Positions 44,374 through 53,961 of a stretch of DNA of 64,000 nt are shown here, in pieces. Both the position numbers and the translations under genes were made by a program. The notes under the pieces were generated by a model that was not told the origin of the DNA, did no database searches, and was given only the letters and a program-made list of their open reading frames with translations. Source of the DNA: Streptomyces nigra (lineage in GTDB: Bacteria > Actinomycetota > Actinomycetes > Streptomycetales > Streptomycetaceae); contig NZ_CP029043.1 of the NCBI RefSeq assembly GCF_003074055.1, positions 3,030,501-3,094,500 of the forward strand, in the 5' to 3' direction. The stretch's first letter is position 1. Every line of letters starts with the position of its first letter.

Positions 44374-47300
44374 TCAGGACCCCAGCACCGAAGTGAGGAA
44401 CTCCCCGACCCAGCCCAGCAACTCCCGCCCGACCAGCGGCTTTCCGCCGACCTTCGCGGTCTTCGGGCGCGGCACCAGCACCTGGTGCACCGACGGCTTG
44501 ATGACCGTGCCCGGGTACAGCCGCTTGAGCCGCAGCTCCTGCGACTCGCGCAACTCCACCGGTGCGAACCGGATGTTGTTGCCCTGCAGCACGACCTCGC
44601 CGACGCCGCACGCACGCGCCAGCATCCGCAGCCCGGCCACCAGCAGAAGGTTCTCCACCGGCTCGGGCAACTTGCCGTAGCGGTCGACGAGTTCCTCGCG
44701 GACGGCCTTGACGTCCTCCTCCGTGTTGGCGGAGGCGATGGCGCGGTACGCCTGGAGGCGCAGCCGCTCGCCGGGCGCGTAGTCGTGCGGGACGTGCGCG
44801 TCGACGGGGAGCTCGATCTTGACCTCCAGCGGCGGCTCCTCCTCCACGCCGCCCTCCAGCGAGGCGCGGTAGTCGGCCACCGCCTCGCCGACCATGCGGA
44901 CGTAGAGGTCGAAGCCGACGCCCGCGATGTGCCCGGACTGCTCGCCGCCCAGCAGGTTTCCGGCGCCGCGGATCTCCAGGTCCTTCATGGCCACGTACAT
45001 GCCCGCGCCCATCTCGGTGTGCTGGGCGATGGTGGCGAGCCGTTCGTGCGCGGTCTCCGTGAGCGGCTTCTCCGGCGGGTACAGGAAGTAGGCGTAGCCG
45101 CGCTCGCGGCCCCGGCCGACGCGGCCGCGCAGCTGGTGCAGCTGGGAGAGGCCGAAGTTGTCGCCGCGCTCCACGATCAGGGTGTTGGCGTTGGAGATGT
45201 CGATGCCGGACTCGACGATCGTCGTGGAGACGAGGACGTCGAACTTCTTCTCCCAGAAGTCGACCACGACCTGCTCCAGCGCCTGCTCCGACATCTGCCC
45301 GTGGGCGGTCGCGATCCGCGCCTCGGGGACGATCTCGCGCAGCCGGGCGGCGGCCCGGTCGATCGACTCGACGCGGTTGTGGATGTAGAAGACCTGGCCC
45401 TCGCGCAGCAGCTCACGGCGGATCGCCGCGCCGATCTGCTTCTCCTCGTACGGTCCGACGAAGGTGAGCACCGGGTGCCGCTCCTCCGGCGGGGTGGTGA
45501 TCGTGGACATCTCGCGGATGCCGGTGACCGCCATCTCCAGCGTTCTCGGGATCGGGGTCGCGGACATCGTCAGGACGTCGACGTTGGCGCGCAGCTTCTT
45601 CAGCTGCTCCTTGTGCTCGACGCCGAAGCGCTGCTCCTCGTCGACGATGACCAGACCGAGGTCCTTGAACTTGGTCTCGGACGAGAACAGCCGGTGGGTG
45701 CCGATGACGACGTCCACCGAACCGTCGCGCAGCCCCTCCAGGACCGCCCTCGCCTCCGTGTCGGTCTGGAAGCGGGACAGCGCGCGCACGTTGACCGGGA
45801 ACTGCGAGTAGCGCTCGGAGAACGTGCCGAAGTGTTGCTGGACCAGCAGGGTCGTCGGCACGAGCACGGCGACCTGCTTGCCGTCCTGGACCGCCTTGAA
45901 GGCGGCGCGCACCGCGATCTCCGTCTTGCCGTAGCCGACGTCGCCGCAGATCAGGCGGTCCATCGGGACCGACTTCTCCATGTCCTCCTTGACCTCGGCG
46001 ATCGTCGTCAGCTGGTCCGGGGTCTCGGCGTACGGGAAGGCGTCCTCAAGCTCGCGCTGCCACGGGGTGTCGCCGCCGAAGGCGTGGCCCGGCGCGGCCA
46101 TGCGCGCGCTGTACAGCTTGATCAGGTCGGCCGCGATCTCCTTCACGGCCTTCTTCGCGCGGGCCTTCGTCTTCGTCCAGTCGGCGCCGCCGAGGCGGTG
46201 CAGGGTGGGCGCCTCGCCGCCGACGTACTTGGTGATCTGCTCCAGCTGGTCGGTGGGGATGTAGAGCCGGTCGCCGGGCTGGCCGCGCTTGGCGGGGGCG
46301 TACTCCACGACCAGGTACTCGCGGGTCGCGCCCTGCACGGTGCGCTGCACCATCTCGATGTACCGGCCGACGCCGTGCTGCTCGTGGACGATGTAGTCGC
46401 CCGCCTCCAGGGTGAGCGGGTCGATGGTCTTGCGGCGGCGGGCCGGCATCCGGGCGCCCTCGCGGCCGGCCGCCTTCTGCCCGGTCAGGTCGGTCTCGGT
46501 GAGGACGGCCAGGCCGAGCGCGGGGTCCACGAAGCCGTAGTCGATACAGCCGCAGGCGACGTGCACGACGGACGGGGAGATCTCGTCCAGGTCGATGGTC
46601 AGACGGGCCGGGACGCCCTCGCCGCCGAGCACCTCGACGGTGCGGGCCGCCGGGCCGTGGCCCTCGGTCACGAAGACCGTGCGCCAGCCGTCGGCGAGCC
46701 AGCCCTTGGTGTCGGCCAGCGCCTTCGCGGTGTCGCCGCGGTAGGCCTCGGGGGCGCGCATGCCCAGCTTGAGGGTGTCCGCGTCGAGCTCGTCGTCGGC
46801 GGCGAACGGCGACACCGACCACCACATCATGTCCAGCTCGCGGGCCCGGTCGCGGACGTCCGCGATGGACCACAGGGAGGCCGCGCCGACGTCGATGGGG
46901 GCCTCGCCACCGCCCGCGGTGGCCGCCCAGGACGCCTGCAGGAACTCCTGCGAGGTCGCCACCAGGTCGGCGGCGCGGGTGCGGACCCGCTCGGGGTCGG
47001 CGACGACGGCCATGGACCCCTTGGGCAGGACGTCGAGCAGCAGCTCCATGTCGTCGACGAGGACCGGCGCCAGGGACTCCATGCCCTCGACGGCGATGCC
47101 CTCGGCGATCTTGCCGAGCAGCTCGCCCAGCTCCGGGTGCTGCTCGGCGAGCACGCGCGCCCGCTCGCGCACCTCGTCGGTGAGCAGCAGCTCGCGGCAG
47201 GGCGGCGCCCACAGGCCGTGCTCGGCGACCTCCAGAGAGCGCTGGTCGGCGACCTTGAAGTACCGGATCTCCTCGACGTCGTCGCCCCAGAACTCGATGC

Positions 47301-47904
47301 GCAGGGGGTGTTCCTCGGTGGGCGGGAAGACGTCGAGGATGCCGCCGCGCACGGCGAACTCGCCGCGCTTCTCGACGAGCTCCACGCGCGCGTAGGCGGC
47401 GGCCGCGAGGGCGTCCACCACGGCGTTCAGATCGGCGGTCTGACCGCTGCGCAGCGCGACGGGCTCCAGGTCGCCGAGGCCCTTGACCTGCGGCTGGAGG
47501 ACGGAGCGCACGGGGGCCACCACCACGGAGACCGGTCCGGTCTCCGGGTCGTCGGGCCGGGGGTGGGCGAGCCGGCGCAGCACGGCCAGGCGGCGGCCCA
47601 CGGTGTCGCTGCGGGGGCTGAGGCGCTCGTGGGGCAGGGTCTCCCAGGAGGGGTACTCCACGACGCCCTGCTCGGGCAGCAGGGAGCGCAGCGCCGCCGC
47701 GAGGTCCTCGGCCTCCCGGCCGGTCGCGGTGACGGCGAGGACGGTGCGGCCGGACTCGCGCGCGAGGGCCGCGATCGCGAAGGGGCGGGCCGCCGGGGGG
47801 CCGACCAGGTCGACGTGCATGCGGTTGCCGTCCGCGGCCGCCGTGATCGCTTCCGCCAGGGCGGTGTCCTTGACTACGGCGTCGAGCAGACCGTGCAGAC
47901 TCAT
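44374..47904 (-). CDS. mfd: Transcription-repair coupling factor
   Basis: The 1176-residue Mfd displaces stalled RNA polymerase and recruits UvrA. Domains in order: UvrB-homology region (about 1-350, EYPSWETLPHERLSPRSDTVG, GGILDVFPP), RNA polymerase-interacting CarD-like domain (GDYIVHEQHGVGRYIEM at about 505), and RecG-like translocase motor with Walker A GDVGYGKTEIAVRAAF, DEEQRFG box, SATPIPRTL, TTIVESGIDI and the QLRGRVGRGRERGYAYFLY motif VI. The C-terminal D7 domain closes the protein. Length and motifs are normal. The ATG at 47904 has only a weak ribosome site. It is monocistronic, and the repeat array described below lies upstream. Confidence 0.96.
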   Translation of the reverse strand: MSLHGLLDAVVKDTALAEAITAAADGNRMHVDLVGPPAARPFAIAALARESGRTVLAVTATGREAEDLAAALRSLLPEQGVVEYPSWETLPHERLSPRSDTVGRRLAVLRRLAHPRPDDPETGPVSVVVAPVRSVLQPQVKGLGDLEPVALRSGQTADLNAVVDALAAAAYARVELVEKRGEFAVRGGILDVFPPTEEHPLRIEFWGDDVEEIRYFKVADQRSLEVAEHGLWAPPCRELLLTDEVRERARVLAEQHPELGELLGKIAEGIAVEGMESLAPVLVDDMELLLDVLPKGSMAVVADPERVRTRAADLVATSQEFLQASWAATAGGGEAPIDVGAASLWSIADVRDRARELDMMWWSVSPFAADDELDADTLKLGMRAPEAYRGDTAKALADTKGWLADGWRTVFVTEGHGPAARTVEVLGGEGVPARLTIDLDEISPSVVHVACGCIDYGFVDPALGLAVLTETDLTGQKAAGREGARMPARRRKTIDPLTLEAGDYIVHEQHGVGRYIEMVQRTVQGATREYLVVEYAPAKRGQPGDRLYIPTDQLEQITKYVGGEAPTLHRLGGADWTKTKARAKKAVKEIAADLIKLYSARMAAPGHAFGGDTPWQRELEDAFPYAETPDQLTTIAEVKEDMEKSVPMDRLICGDVGYGKTEIAVRAAFKAVQDGKQVAVLVPTTLLVQQHFGTFSERYSQFPVNVRALSRFQTDTEARAVLEGLRDGSVDVVIGTHRLFSSETKFKDLGLVIVDEEQRFGVEHKEQLKKLRANVDVLTMSATPIPRTLEMAVTGIREMSTITTPPEERHPVLTFVGPYEEKQIGAAIRRELLREGQVFYIHNRVESIDRAAARLREIVPEARIATAHGQMSEQALEQVVVDFWEKKFDVLVSTTIVESGIDISNANTLIVERGDNFGLSQLHQLRGRVGRGRERGYAYFLYPPEKPLTETAHERLATIAQHTEMGAGMYVAMKDLEIRGAGNLLGGEQSGHIAGVGFDLYVRMVGEAVADYRASLEGGVEEEPPLEVKIELPVDAHVPHDYAPGERLRLQAYRAIASANTEEDVKAVREELVDRYGKLPEPVENLLLVAGLRMLARACGVGEVVLQGNNIRFAPVELRESQELRLKRLYPGTVIKPSVHQVLVPRPKTAKVGGKPLVGRELLGWVGEFLTSVLGS

Positions 47905-48003
47905 GGAGGGCGCTTTCCGTCCAAAGGGATGGGCAACACGAAGGGCCCGACACGTTGGGACGGGCCGGGTGTTCCAGCGTACGTCGCCACAGACCCGGAC
48001 GTC

Positions 48004-48285
48004 GGAGCCTGTGGACAACCCACGATCACCCCGCGGGCTCCGGACGCGAGGGCCTGTGGACAACCCCGCCCACCCCACCCGACCCGGGACACGGGAGCCC
48101 GCGCACACCCCGCGCCCACCCCACCCGACCGGGACACCGCAGCCCGCGGACAAACCCACGATCACCCCGCGGCCCGACCCCGGTCGCCGGACCCCGCGCA
48201 CAACCCACGCCACCCCACCCACCCCCGGACACCGGATCCGGTGCACACCCCACGACCACCCCACCCCCCGGCGGGCAATCCCACC
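48004..48285. repeat. Tandem array of about six 45-bp units carrying DnaA-box-like sequences
   Basis: Units begin near 48004, 48049, 48094, 48139, 48189 and 48234. Each has GGAGCC-like bases, then YGYGSACAM, then CCCACG-CACCCCACCC and GGACACC. TGTGGACAA, the complement of the Streptomyces DnaA box TTGTCCACA, is perfect at 48010-48018 and 48055-48063. Decayed versions follow at 48100, 48145, 48195 and 48240. Spacing is exactly 45 bp except one 50-bp step. No open frame is conserved across units. Confidence 0.75.
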
Positions 48286-48332
48286 CCGCCCCACCCCCCG
48301 GCCCCCCTCCCCCGTCCACGTAAAGTCCCCCC

Positions 48333-49784
48333 ATGCCCACCCGTGCCGCCGCCTCGAACCAGGACGCCTCCTCGGACCCCGCGATAGCCGTAACCGGCCC
48401 GCGTGCCGGGGAGTCGCCGGTGCCCGGAGCGGGCCGGTGGGACGCCTGGGTGCTGGCCGGTGTGCTGTTCGCCGGGTACGCGATCGTCTCCGTGGGGCGG
48501 TACCGCCATCTGGGGCAGCGCTCGTGGGACCTCGGCATCTTCGAGCAGGTCGTGCGCTCCTACGCGCACCTCCAGGCGCCGGTCGCCGATCTGAAGGGCC
48601 CGGGGTTCAACATCCTCGGTGACCACTTCAGCCCGGTGACCGTGCTCCTTGCACCGCTCTACCGGCTGTTCCCGTCCTCCGTCACCCTGCTCGTCGCGCA
48701 GGCGGCGCTGTTCGCGCTGTCCGCCGTCCCGGTCGCCCGGGCCGCCGCCCGGCTGCTGGGCCGCGGGCGCGGGCTGGCGGTCGGCGTCTCGTACGGGCTG
48801 TCCTGGGGCATCCAGGAGGCCGTCGACTTCGACTTCCACGAGATCTGCTTCGCGGTGCCGCTGATCGCCTTCGCGCTGGAGGCGCTGCTGGCCCGGCGCT
48901 GGCGGGCCGCCCTGCTGTGGGCGCTGCCGCTGGTCCTCGTGAAGGAGGACCTGGGGTTCACGCTGAGCGCCCTCGCCGTGGTCGTCGCCTGGCGGGCGCG
49001 CGGCACCTCCCCGCGCGCGGCCCGGTACGCGGCCGGTGTCGCCGTGTTCGGTGCCGTCGCCGTCGCCCTCACCCTGCTGGTGCTGATACCGGCGTTCAAC
49101 TCGGCGGGCTCCTACGACTACTGGAACAAGGTGGGCGAATCGGGCGGCGGGGGGCCGCTGGACGGTCTGGACACCAAGCTCCGCACCCTCGGCTGGATCC
49201 TGATCCCGACGACCGGGCTGCTCGCCCTGCGCTCCCCACTGCTGCTGGTGGCGCTGCCCACCGTCGGCTGGCGGTTCGTGTCCTCCTACCCGCAGTACTG
49301 GGGGACGGACTGGCACTACAGCGCCGTCCTGATGCCGGTCGTCGCGCTCGCCCTCGTCGACGCCGTGCACACCGCCCGAAACAGCCCGCTGCCGTGGCTC
49401 AGGTCGTACGCCCAGCACCTTCCGGCCGCCGTCGCGGGCGCCTCCCTGGCGCTGACGACCTCGCTGCCGCTGGCCGCCGTGACCGAGACCGAGATCTACC
49501 GCAAGCCGGAGCGGGTCACCGCGATCGAGCGGCTGCTCGACACCGTCCCGGACGGCGCGTCCGTCGAGGCGAACATCGCCCCGATCAGCCGGCTCACCTC
49601 GCGCTGCCGGGTGTTCTGGGTCAGCAACACCCAGGGCGTCGAGCCGGACTACATCGCCCTGGACAACTCGCGCAAGCGCCACCGCGACGTCGAGGCCTAC
49701 GCCGGACGTCTGCATCCCGGTGTCCGGTACACCGTCCGGGGCACGGCCTACGGGGTCGTCCTGCTGGAGCGGCAGGGCGGCTGA
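48333..49784 (+). CDS. DUF2079-family integral membrane protein
   Basis: The 483-residue polytopic membrane protein has nine or ten hydrophobic segments. The N-terminal DUF2079 signature is visible: YRHLGQRSWDLGIFEQVVRSYAHL, then GFNILGDHFSPVTVLLAPLYRLFPS, and DFDFHEICFAVPLIAF. A C-terminal soluble region (about 405-483, ERLLDTVPDGASVEANIAPISRL) resembles the lumenal part of GT-C glycosyltransferase-fold proteins, so a lipid-linked sugar transferase role is possible. The first 35 residues are a polar leader. There is no ribosome site before the ATG, and TAAAGT six bases upstream may be a -10 of a leaderless transcript. It lies next to the 45-bp repeat array. Confidence 0.85.
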   Translation: MPTRAAASNQDASSDPAIAVTGPRAGESPVPGAGRWDAWVLAGVLFAGYAIVSVGRYRHLGQRSWDLGIFEQVVRSYAHLQAPVADLKGPGFNILGDHFSPVTVLLAPLYRLFPSSVTLLVAQAALFALSAVPVARAAARLLGRGRGLAVGVSYGLSWGIQEAVDFDFHEICFAVPLIAFALEALLARRWRAALLWALPLVLVKEDLGFTLSALAVVVAWRARGTSPRAARYAAGVAVFGAVAVALTLLVLIPAFNSAGSYDYWNKVGESGGGGPLDGLDTKLRTLGWILIPTTGLLALRSPLLLVALPTVGWRFVSSYPQYWGTDWHYSAVLMPVVALALVDAVHTARNSPLPWLRSYAQHLPAAVAGASLALTTSLPLAAVTETEIYRKPERVTAIERLLDTVPDGASVEANIAPISRLTSRCRVFWVSNTQGVEPDYIALDNSRKRHRDVEAYAGRLHPGVRYTVRGTAYGVVLLERQGG

Positions 49785-49800
49785 CGGGTCGGACGCGGCC

Positions 49801-49829
49801 CGGCCCGGAGGGTGTGTCCCTCCGGGCCG
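49801..49829. terminator. Bidirectional terminator between the DUF2079 gene and the ABC permease gene
   Basis: Perfect 12-bp arms (CGGCCCGGAGGG and CCCTCCGGGCCG) with a TGTGT loop between convergent genes. Confidence 0.85.
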
Positions 49830-49861
49830 GGCCCGTCCCCCGCAACCCCCGTGTGCGGTGG

Positions 49862-52432
49862 CTACTCGGTCGCGATGGCGTTGAGGACGTTCATCCGGCC
49901 CGCCCGGAACGCCGGGACGAGGGCGGCGAACAGTCCCACGAAGGCCGATCCGACGAACACCCCGGCGATCGTCGGCCACGGGATGTCGAGGACGTTCAGG
50001 CCCTCCAGGGCGAGCAGCCGCTGGGCGGTCGCGCCCCAGCCCATGCCCAGTCCGAGGCCCAGCAGGGCGCCGAAGAGGGCGATCACCACGGACTCCATGC
50101 GGATCATGCGGCGCAGCTGCCGGCGGGAGAGGCCGATGGCGCGCAGCAGGCCGATCTCCCGGGTCCGCTCGACCACCGAGAGGGCCAGGGTGTTCACCAC
50201 ACCGAGGACGGCCACGATGATCGCCAGGGCCAGCAGGCCGTAGACCATGTTCAGGAGCTGGCCGACCTGGTCCTTCAGCTCCTCCTTGTAGTCGGTCTGG
50301 TCGCGGACCTGGTACTGCGGGTACGGGTCGAGCGCCTTCTTCAGGGCCGCGTAGGCGGCGTCCTGCTTGCCGTCCTCCGCCTTGGCGAACATGATCACGT
50401 TCTGCGGGATCCGGTCCGCCGGCACGTACTTCCGGAGCGTGTCGATGCTCAGGTAGCGGGCGCCCTGGTCGATGGAGGTGTCGTCGTCCGTGACGGCGGC
50501 GACCTTCAGCTTCGCGGTCTCGCCACCCTTGAAGGCGACGGTGACGGTGTCGCCGACGTGCACGCCGTGCTTCTTGGCGTAGTCGCTGCCGACCGACATG
50601 GCGTCCTTGCCGTACGCGGCGGCGAGGTTGCCCTCGGTCGTCGTCCGGCGCAGGTCCTCGGCGTACGTCGGGTCGGCGGCCGTGACCCCGGAGTCGTCGG
50701 TCTTGCCGTCCGGCGAGGTCAGGGTGGCGTCGACGCTCTTGTAGTGGGTGACGTGGGCGAGGCCGGGCGTGTCCTCCATGGCCTTCTCCGCCTGCGACAC
50801 GATCCGCTGCTGCTGGCTCATCACGATGAAGTCCGCGCCGACCGACTTGTCGAGCTCGCTCGTCGCCGAGGCGACCATCGAGGAGCCGACCACCGACAGG
50901 CACGCCACCAGGGCGAGGCCGATCATCAGGGCGGCGCCGGTGGCGCCGGTGCGGCGCGGGTTGCGCAGGGCGTTGCGCTCGGCCATCCGGCCCACGGGAC
51001 CGAACGCCCGCAGCAGCACCGCGCTGATCACCCGGACCACACCGCCCGCGAGGAGCGGGCCGATGACGACGAAGCCGATCAGGGACAGCACCACACCGCC
51101 GCCCAGCATCAGCGCGCCGTCGCTCGCCTTGTCGGCGGTGGCCGCCAGGTAGAGGGCGGCCGCGCCGGCGCCGGTGAGCACCAGGCCGATCAGGCCCCGC
51201 ACCCGGCCGGCCCGGCCGTCGGCCGGGGTGCCGGCGTCGCGGAGGGCGGCCATCGGGGAGACCTTCCCGGCGCGGCGGGCCGGCAGATAGGCGGCCAGCA
51301 CCGTCACCACGACACCGAGGATCAGGCCGATCACCGGTGTCGACGTCTTCACGGTGAGGTCGTCGGTGGACAGGCTCATACCGGCCATCGACATCAGCTT
51401 CATCAGGCCGATGGCGATCCCGACGCCCGCGCCGATCCCGAGGACGGACCCGACGAAGCCGAGCAGCAGCGCCTCCACCAGCACCGACCGGTTGACCTGG
51501 CGGCGCGAGGAGCCGATGGCCCGCATCAGGCCGATCTCCCGGGTGCGCTGGGCGACCAGCATCGAGAAGGTGTTGATGATCAGGAAGATGCCCACCAGGA
51601 ACGCGATCCCGGCGAAGCCGAGCATGGCGTACTTGATGATGTCCATGAACTCGCCGACGTCCTTGCGGTTCTCGTCGGCGTTCTCCTTGGCCGTCTGGAT
51701 CTTGTACGAGCCGTCCAGGGCCTGGGCCACGTTCTTCTTGAGCTGGGTGTCGCTCACGCCGTCCGCGGCGGTGACGGAGACCTGGGTGAACCGGCCGGTG
51801 GCGCCGAGCAGGGCGCGCTGGCTGGTCTCGGTGTCGAAGTAGACGACGGCCGCGCCCGGGTTGGTGACCTTCCAGGAGGCGATGCCGACGATGTTCGCGC
51901 GGATGTCGCCGGTGGCGGCGATGGTGCGCAGTTCGTCGCCGAGCTCCAGGTCGTGCTTGTCGGCGGTGTCGGCGTCGACCATGACCTCGGTGGGCCCGCG
52001 CGGGGCGTGCCCGGAGGTGATCTCCATGGACCGCAGGTCGTTCTCGGTCCAGTTGCCGGCGATGGTGGGCGCCCCGGTGGACGACCCCATGTTCTTGTTG
52101 TCGGCGTCCACGACGGTCACGTTCAGCGAACTGATCGCGCCCTCCGCCTTCTTGACGCCCTCGATCGACGCGACCTGCTCGACGACCGACGCGGGCAGCG
52201 AGCGCGGCCGGCCGGTGCCGGAGCCGTCGTCCTCGTCCTCGGCCTCCTTGGGGCTGACGCTGACGTCGGAGGAGGTCACCGCGAAGAGCTTGTCGAAGGT
52301 GGTGTTCATCGTGTCGGTGAACACGAGCGTGCCGCACACGAACGCCACGGACAGCAGGACCGCCACCGCGGACAGCGCCATCCGCCCCTTGTGCGCGAAG
52401 AAGTTGCGCAGCGAGGTCTTCACGACGGTCAT
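49862..52432 (-). CDS. FtsX-family ABC transporter permease (second module)
   Basis: The 856-residue permease has the same plan as the one at 22287-24821: N-terminal membrane helix (15-40), large extracytoplasmic domain, FtsX domain with MLVAQRTREIGLMRAIGSS, central helices, second extracytoplasmic domain, and C-terminal FtsX with LSVVERTREIGLLRAIGLS. Its first external loop differs, with an acidic PKEAEDEDDGSG insert near residue 60, so the two exporters may see different ligands. Its start overlaps the ATPase stop by 4 bp (ATGA). It ends just before a shared terminator. Confidence 0.93.
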   Translation of the reverse strand: MTVVKTSLRNFFAHKGRMALSAVAVLLSVAFVCGTLVFTDTMNTTFDKLFAVTSSDVSVSPKEAEDEDDGSGTGRPRSLPASVVEQVASIEGVKKAEGAISSLNVTVVDADNKNMGSSTGAPTIAGNWTENDLRSMEITSGHAPRGPTEVMVDADTADKHDLELGDELRTIAATGDIRANIVGIASWKVTNPGAAVVYFDTETSQRALLGATGRFTQVSVTAADGVSDTQLKKNVAQALDGSYKIQTAKENADENRKDVGEFMDIIKYAMLGFAGIAFLVGIFLIINTFSMLVAQRTREIGLMRAIGSSRRQVNRSVLVEALLLGFVGSVLGIGAGVGIAIGLMKLMSMAGMSLSTDDLTVKTSTPVIGLILGVVVTVLAAYLPARRAGKVSPMAALRDAGTPADGRAGRVRGLIGLVLTGAGAAALYLAATADKASDGALMLGGGVVLSLIGFVVIGPLLAGGVVRVISAVLLRAFGPVGRMAERNALRNPRRTGATGAALMIGLALVACLSVVGSSMVASATSELDKSVGADFIVMSQQQRIVSQAEKAMEDTPGLAHVTHYKSVDATLTSPDGKTDDSGVTAADPTYAEDLRRTTTEGNLAAAYGKDAMSVGSDYAKKHGVHVGDTVTVAFKGGETAKLKVAAVTDDDTSIDQGARYLSIDTLRKYVPADRIPQNVIMFAKAEDGKQDAAYAALKKALDPYPQYQVRDQTDYKEELKDQVGQLLNMVYGLLALAIIVAVLGVVNTLALSVVERTREIGLLRAIGLSRRQLRRMIRMESVVIALFGALLGLGLGMGWGATAQRLLALEGLNVLDIPWPTIAGVFVGSAFVGLFAALVPAFRAGRMNVLNAIATE

Positions 52433-53217
52433 GACGTGCGCCCCCGGGCGTCGAAGTCCTTCATCCGGTCCAGGACGGCCTCGGCCGTCGGCTTGTACAT
52501 CTCGTCGACGATGCGTCCGTCGGCGAGGTACAGCACCCGGTCCGCGTAGGAGGCGGCGACCGGGTCGTGGGTGACCATCACGATGGTCTGGCCCAGCTCG
52601 TCCACGGACGTGCGCAGGAAGCCGAGGACTTCGGCGCCGGCGCGCGAGTCCAGGTTTCCGGTGGGCTCGTCACCGAAGATGATCTCGGGCCGGGCGGCGA
52701 GGGCGCGGGCCACCGCGACACGCTGCTGCTGACCGCCGGAGAGCTGGGTCGGCCGGTGCTTGAGCCGGTCGGACAGGCCCACGGTGTCGACGACCCGCCC
52801 CAGCCACGCCTTGTCCGGCTTGCGGCCGGCGATGTCCATCGGCAGCGTGATGTTCTCCAGGGCGTTCAGCGTGGGCAGCAGGTTGAACGCCTGGAAGATG
52901 AACCCGATGCGATCGCGCCGCAGTTGGGTGAGCTTCTTGTCCTTCAGACCGGTGATCTCGGTCTCGTCGAGGTAGATCTGCCCGCTGGTGACGGTGTCGA
53001 GCCCGGCGAGGCAGTGCATCAGGGTGGACTTGCCGGAGCCCGAGGGCCCCATGATCGCGGTGAACTGCCCGCGGGCGATGTCCACGTCCACATGGTCCAG
53101 GGCGACGACGCGGGTCTCCCCCGACCCGTACGCCTTCACGACCTGCCGCGCCCGCGCGGCAACGGCCGTACGCCCTCCAGTACCCCCGTGCCTGGGAATG
53201 GTCACAGCCGATGTCAC
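52429..53217 (-). CDS. MacB-type ABC transporter ATP-binding protein (second module)
   Basis: The 262-residue ATPase has GPSGSGKST (Walker A), LSGGQQQRVAVARALA (signature), IIFGDEPTGNLDS (Walker B) and VTHDP (switch). It is a close paralogue of the ATPase at 21517-22287, sharing most residues from AARA to the C-terminal FDARGRTS/FDAKGRTS ending. The start is taken as GTG 53217, with GGAG seven bases upstream; the frame is open about 36 bp further. The upstream AT-richer pocket near 53381-53396 is the likely promoter. The substrate is unknown. Confidence 0.94.
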   Translation of the reverse strand: MTSAVTIPRHGGTGGRTAVAARARQVVKAYGSGETRVVALDHVDVDIARGQFTAIMGPSGSGKSTLMHCLAGLDTVTSGQIYLDETEITGLKDKKLTQLRRDRIGFIFQAFNLLPTLNALENITLPMDIAGRKPDKAWLGRVVDTVGLSDRLKHRPTQLSGGQQQRVAVARALAARPEIIFGDEPTGNLDSRAGAEVLGFLRTSVDELGQTIVMVTHDPVAASYADRVLYLADGRIVDEMYKPTAEAVLDRMKDFDARGRTS

Positions 53218-53654
53218 GGTATGTCTCCTAAGTCGGTTCAGCAGGCGCGTCACGCCATGTCGTCACGGCGTTCAGTCTCGTGTCGGAAGAGGGTCCGGCG
53301 CGCTGGTGCCCGGCCCCGTCTTGTGCGGGGGAAAACCCCACCCCCGCCGGTTCGGTCCGCCACCCCCCGGCGGCGTAAAGCCAGGTTAAGGACGCGGCCC
53401 CCGCCGTCTCGTCCTCCGCCGGTACCAACCCTCCCCGAGACCTGGTACGGAGGTACCCCTAGGGGCTGTCCCCCCTGGGGTGGAGGCCGAGTCAGGGTCG
53501 CTGCGCCCTTCGGCCCACCCAGCCTCCACCCTCCCGCCGCGTGAGGGTCAAGCAGGAAGCCCCCGGCGAACGGAAGCCGAGAGATCAGGGACGGCGGACG
53601 GCGACCTCGGGGTAGGCCGGTGAGGGCCCGTGGCACCGAGTCGCCCCCCGCGTC
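53218..53654. other. Intergenic region upstream of the second ABC module
   Basis: No gene was found. GTAAAGCCAGGTTAAGG at 53381-53397 is the only AT-richer stretch and may hold the ABC promoter on the minus strand. CCCCTAGGGG at 53456-53465 is a perfect palindrome flanked by three GGTAC motifs (53421, 53444, 53452). Confidence 0.4.
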
Positions 53655-53849
53655 CTACCCGCGACGTACACAGCGGGGGCACCGGCAGGGCGGGAAGCGG
53701 CCGGCGAGGTCGAACGGCGTGTCCTTCCGCGACGGCTGGTACGTCACCGTGGGTCCCCACGTCCGCCCGCCGTCCCGGGAGACCCGCAGCGTGAGCGCGG
53801 GCCCCGGCACCTCGTCGAACGGGTCTTTCTGCTGCTCAGCCTGGTCCAC
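53655..53849 (-). CDS. Small Streptomyces-type protein next to an XRE/DUF397 pair
   Basis: The short protein (64 residues from GTG 53849) contains DQAEQQKDPFDEVPGPALTLRVSRDGGRTWGPTVTYQPSRKD and ends in FPPCRCPRCVRRG. The CxCxxC cluster suggests a small zinc site. DGGRTWGP resembles an Asp-box (BNR-like) strand turn. Starts at 53864 and 53885 are also in frame. It is divergent from the XRE regulator across about 110 bp. I recall similar proteins encoded beside DUF397 genes in Streptomyces, but no function is known. Confidence 0.6.
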   Translation of the reverse strand: MDQAEQQKDPFDEVPGPALTLRVSRDGGRTWGPTVTYQPSRKDTPFDLAGRFPPCRCPRCVRRG

Positions 53850-53961
53850 GTGACCGCCTTTCACTTTCCGTGTCGTCTCCCGCACACAGTGACGTCACCG
53901 TGGGTACGCTCGGAAGGTGGCTCAGCGTGACAACGCAGTCCGCACGAAGGGGAGTTGCCGG

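Noticed and set aside
48004..48285. CRISPR array
   Set aside because: Units are contiguous 45-bp tandem copies that diverge along their length. There is no alternation of constant repeats and unique spacers, and no cas genes lie nearby.
44485..48387. A 1300-residue open frame on the plus strand opposite mfd
   Set aside because: High GC removes stops in the antisense frame. The translation is Leu/Asp/Val/Gly-rich without motifs, whereas the minus strand is an unambiguous Mfd.
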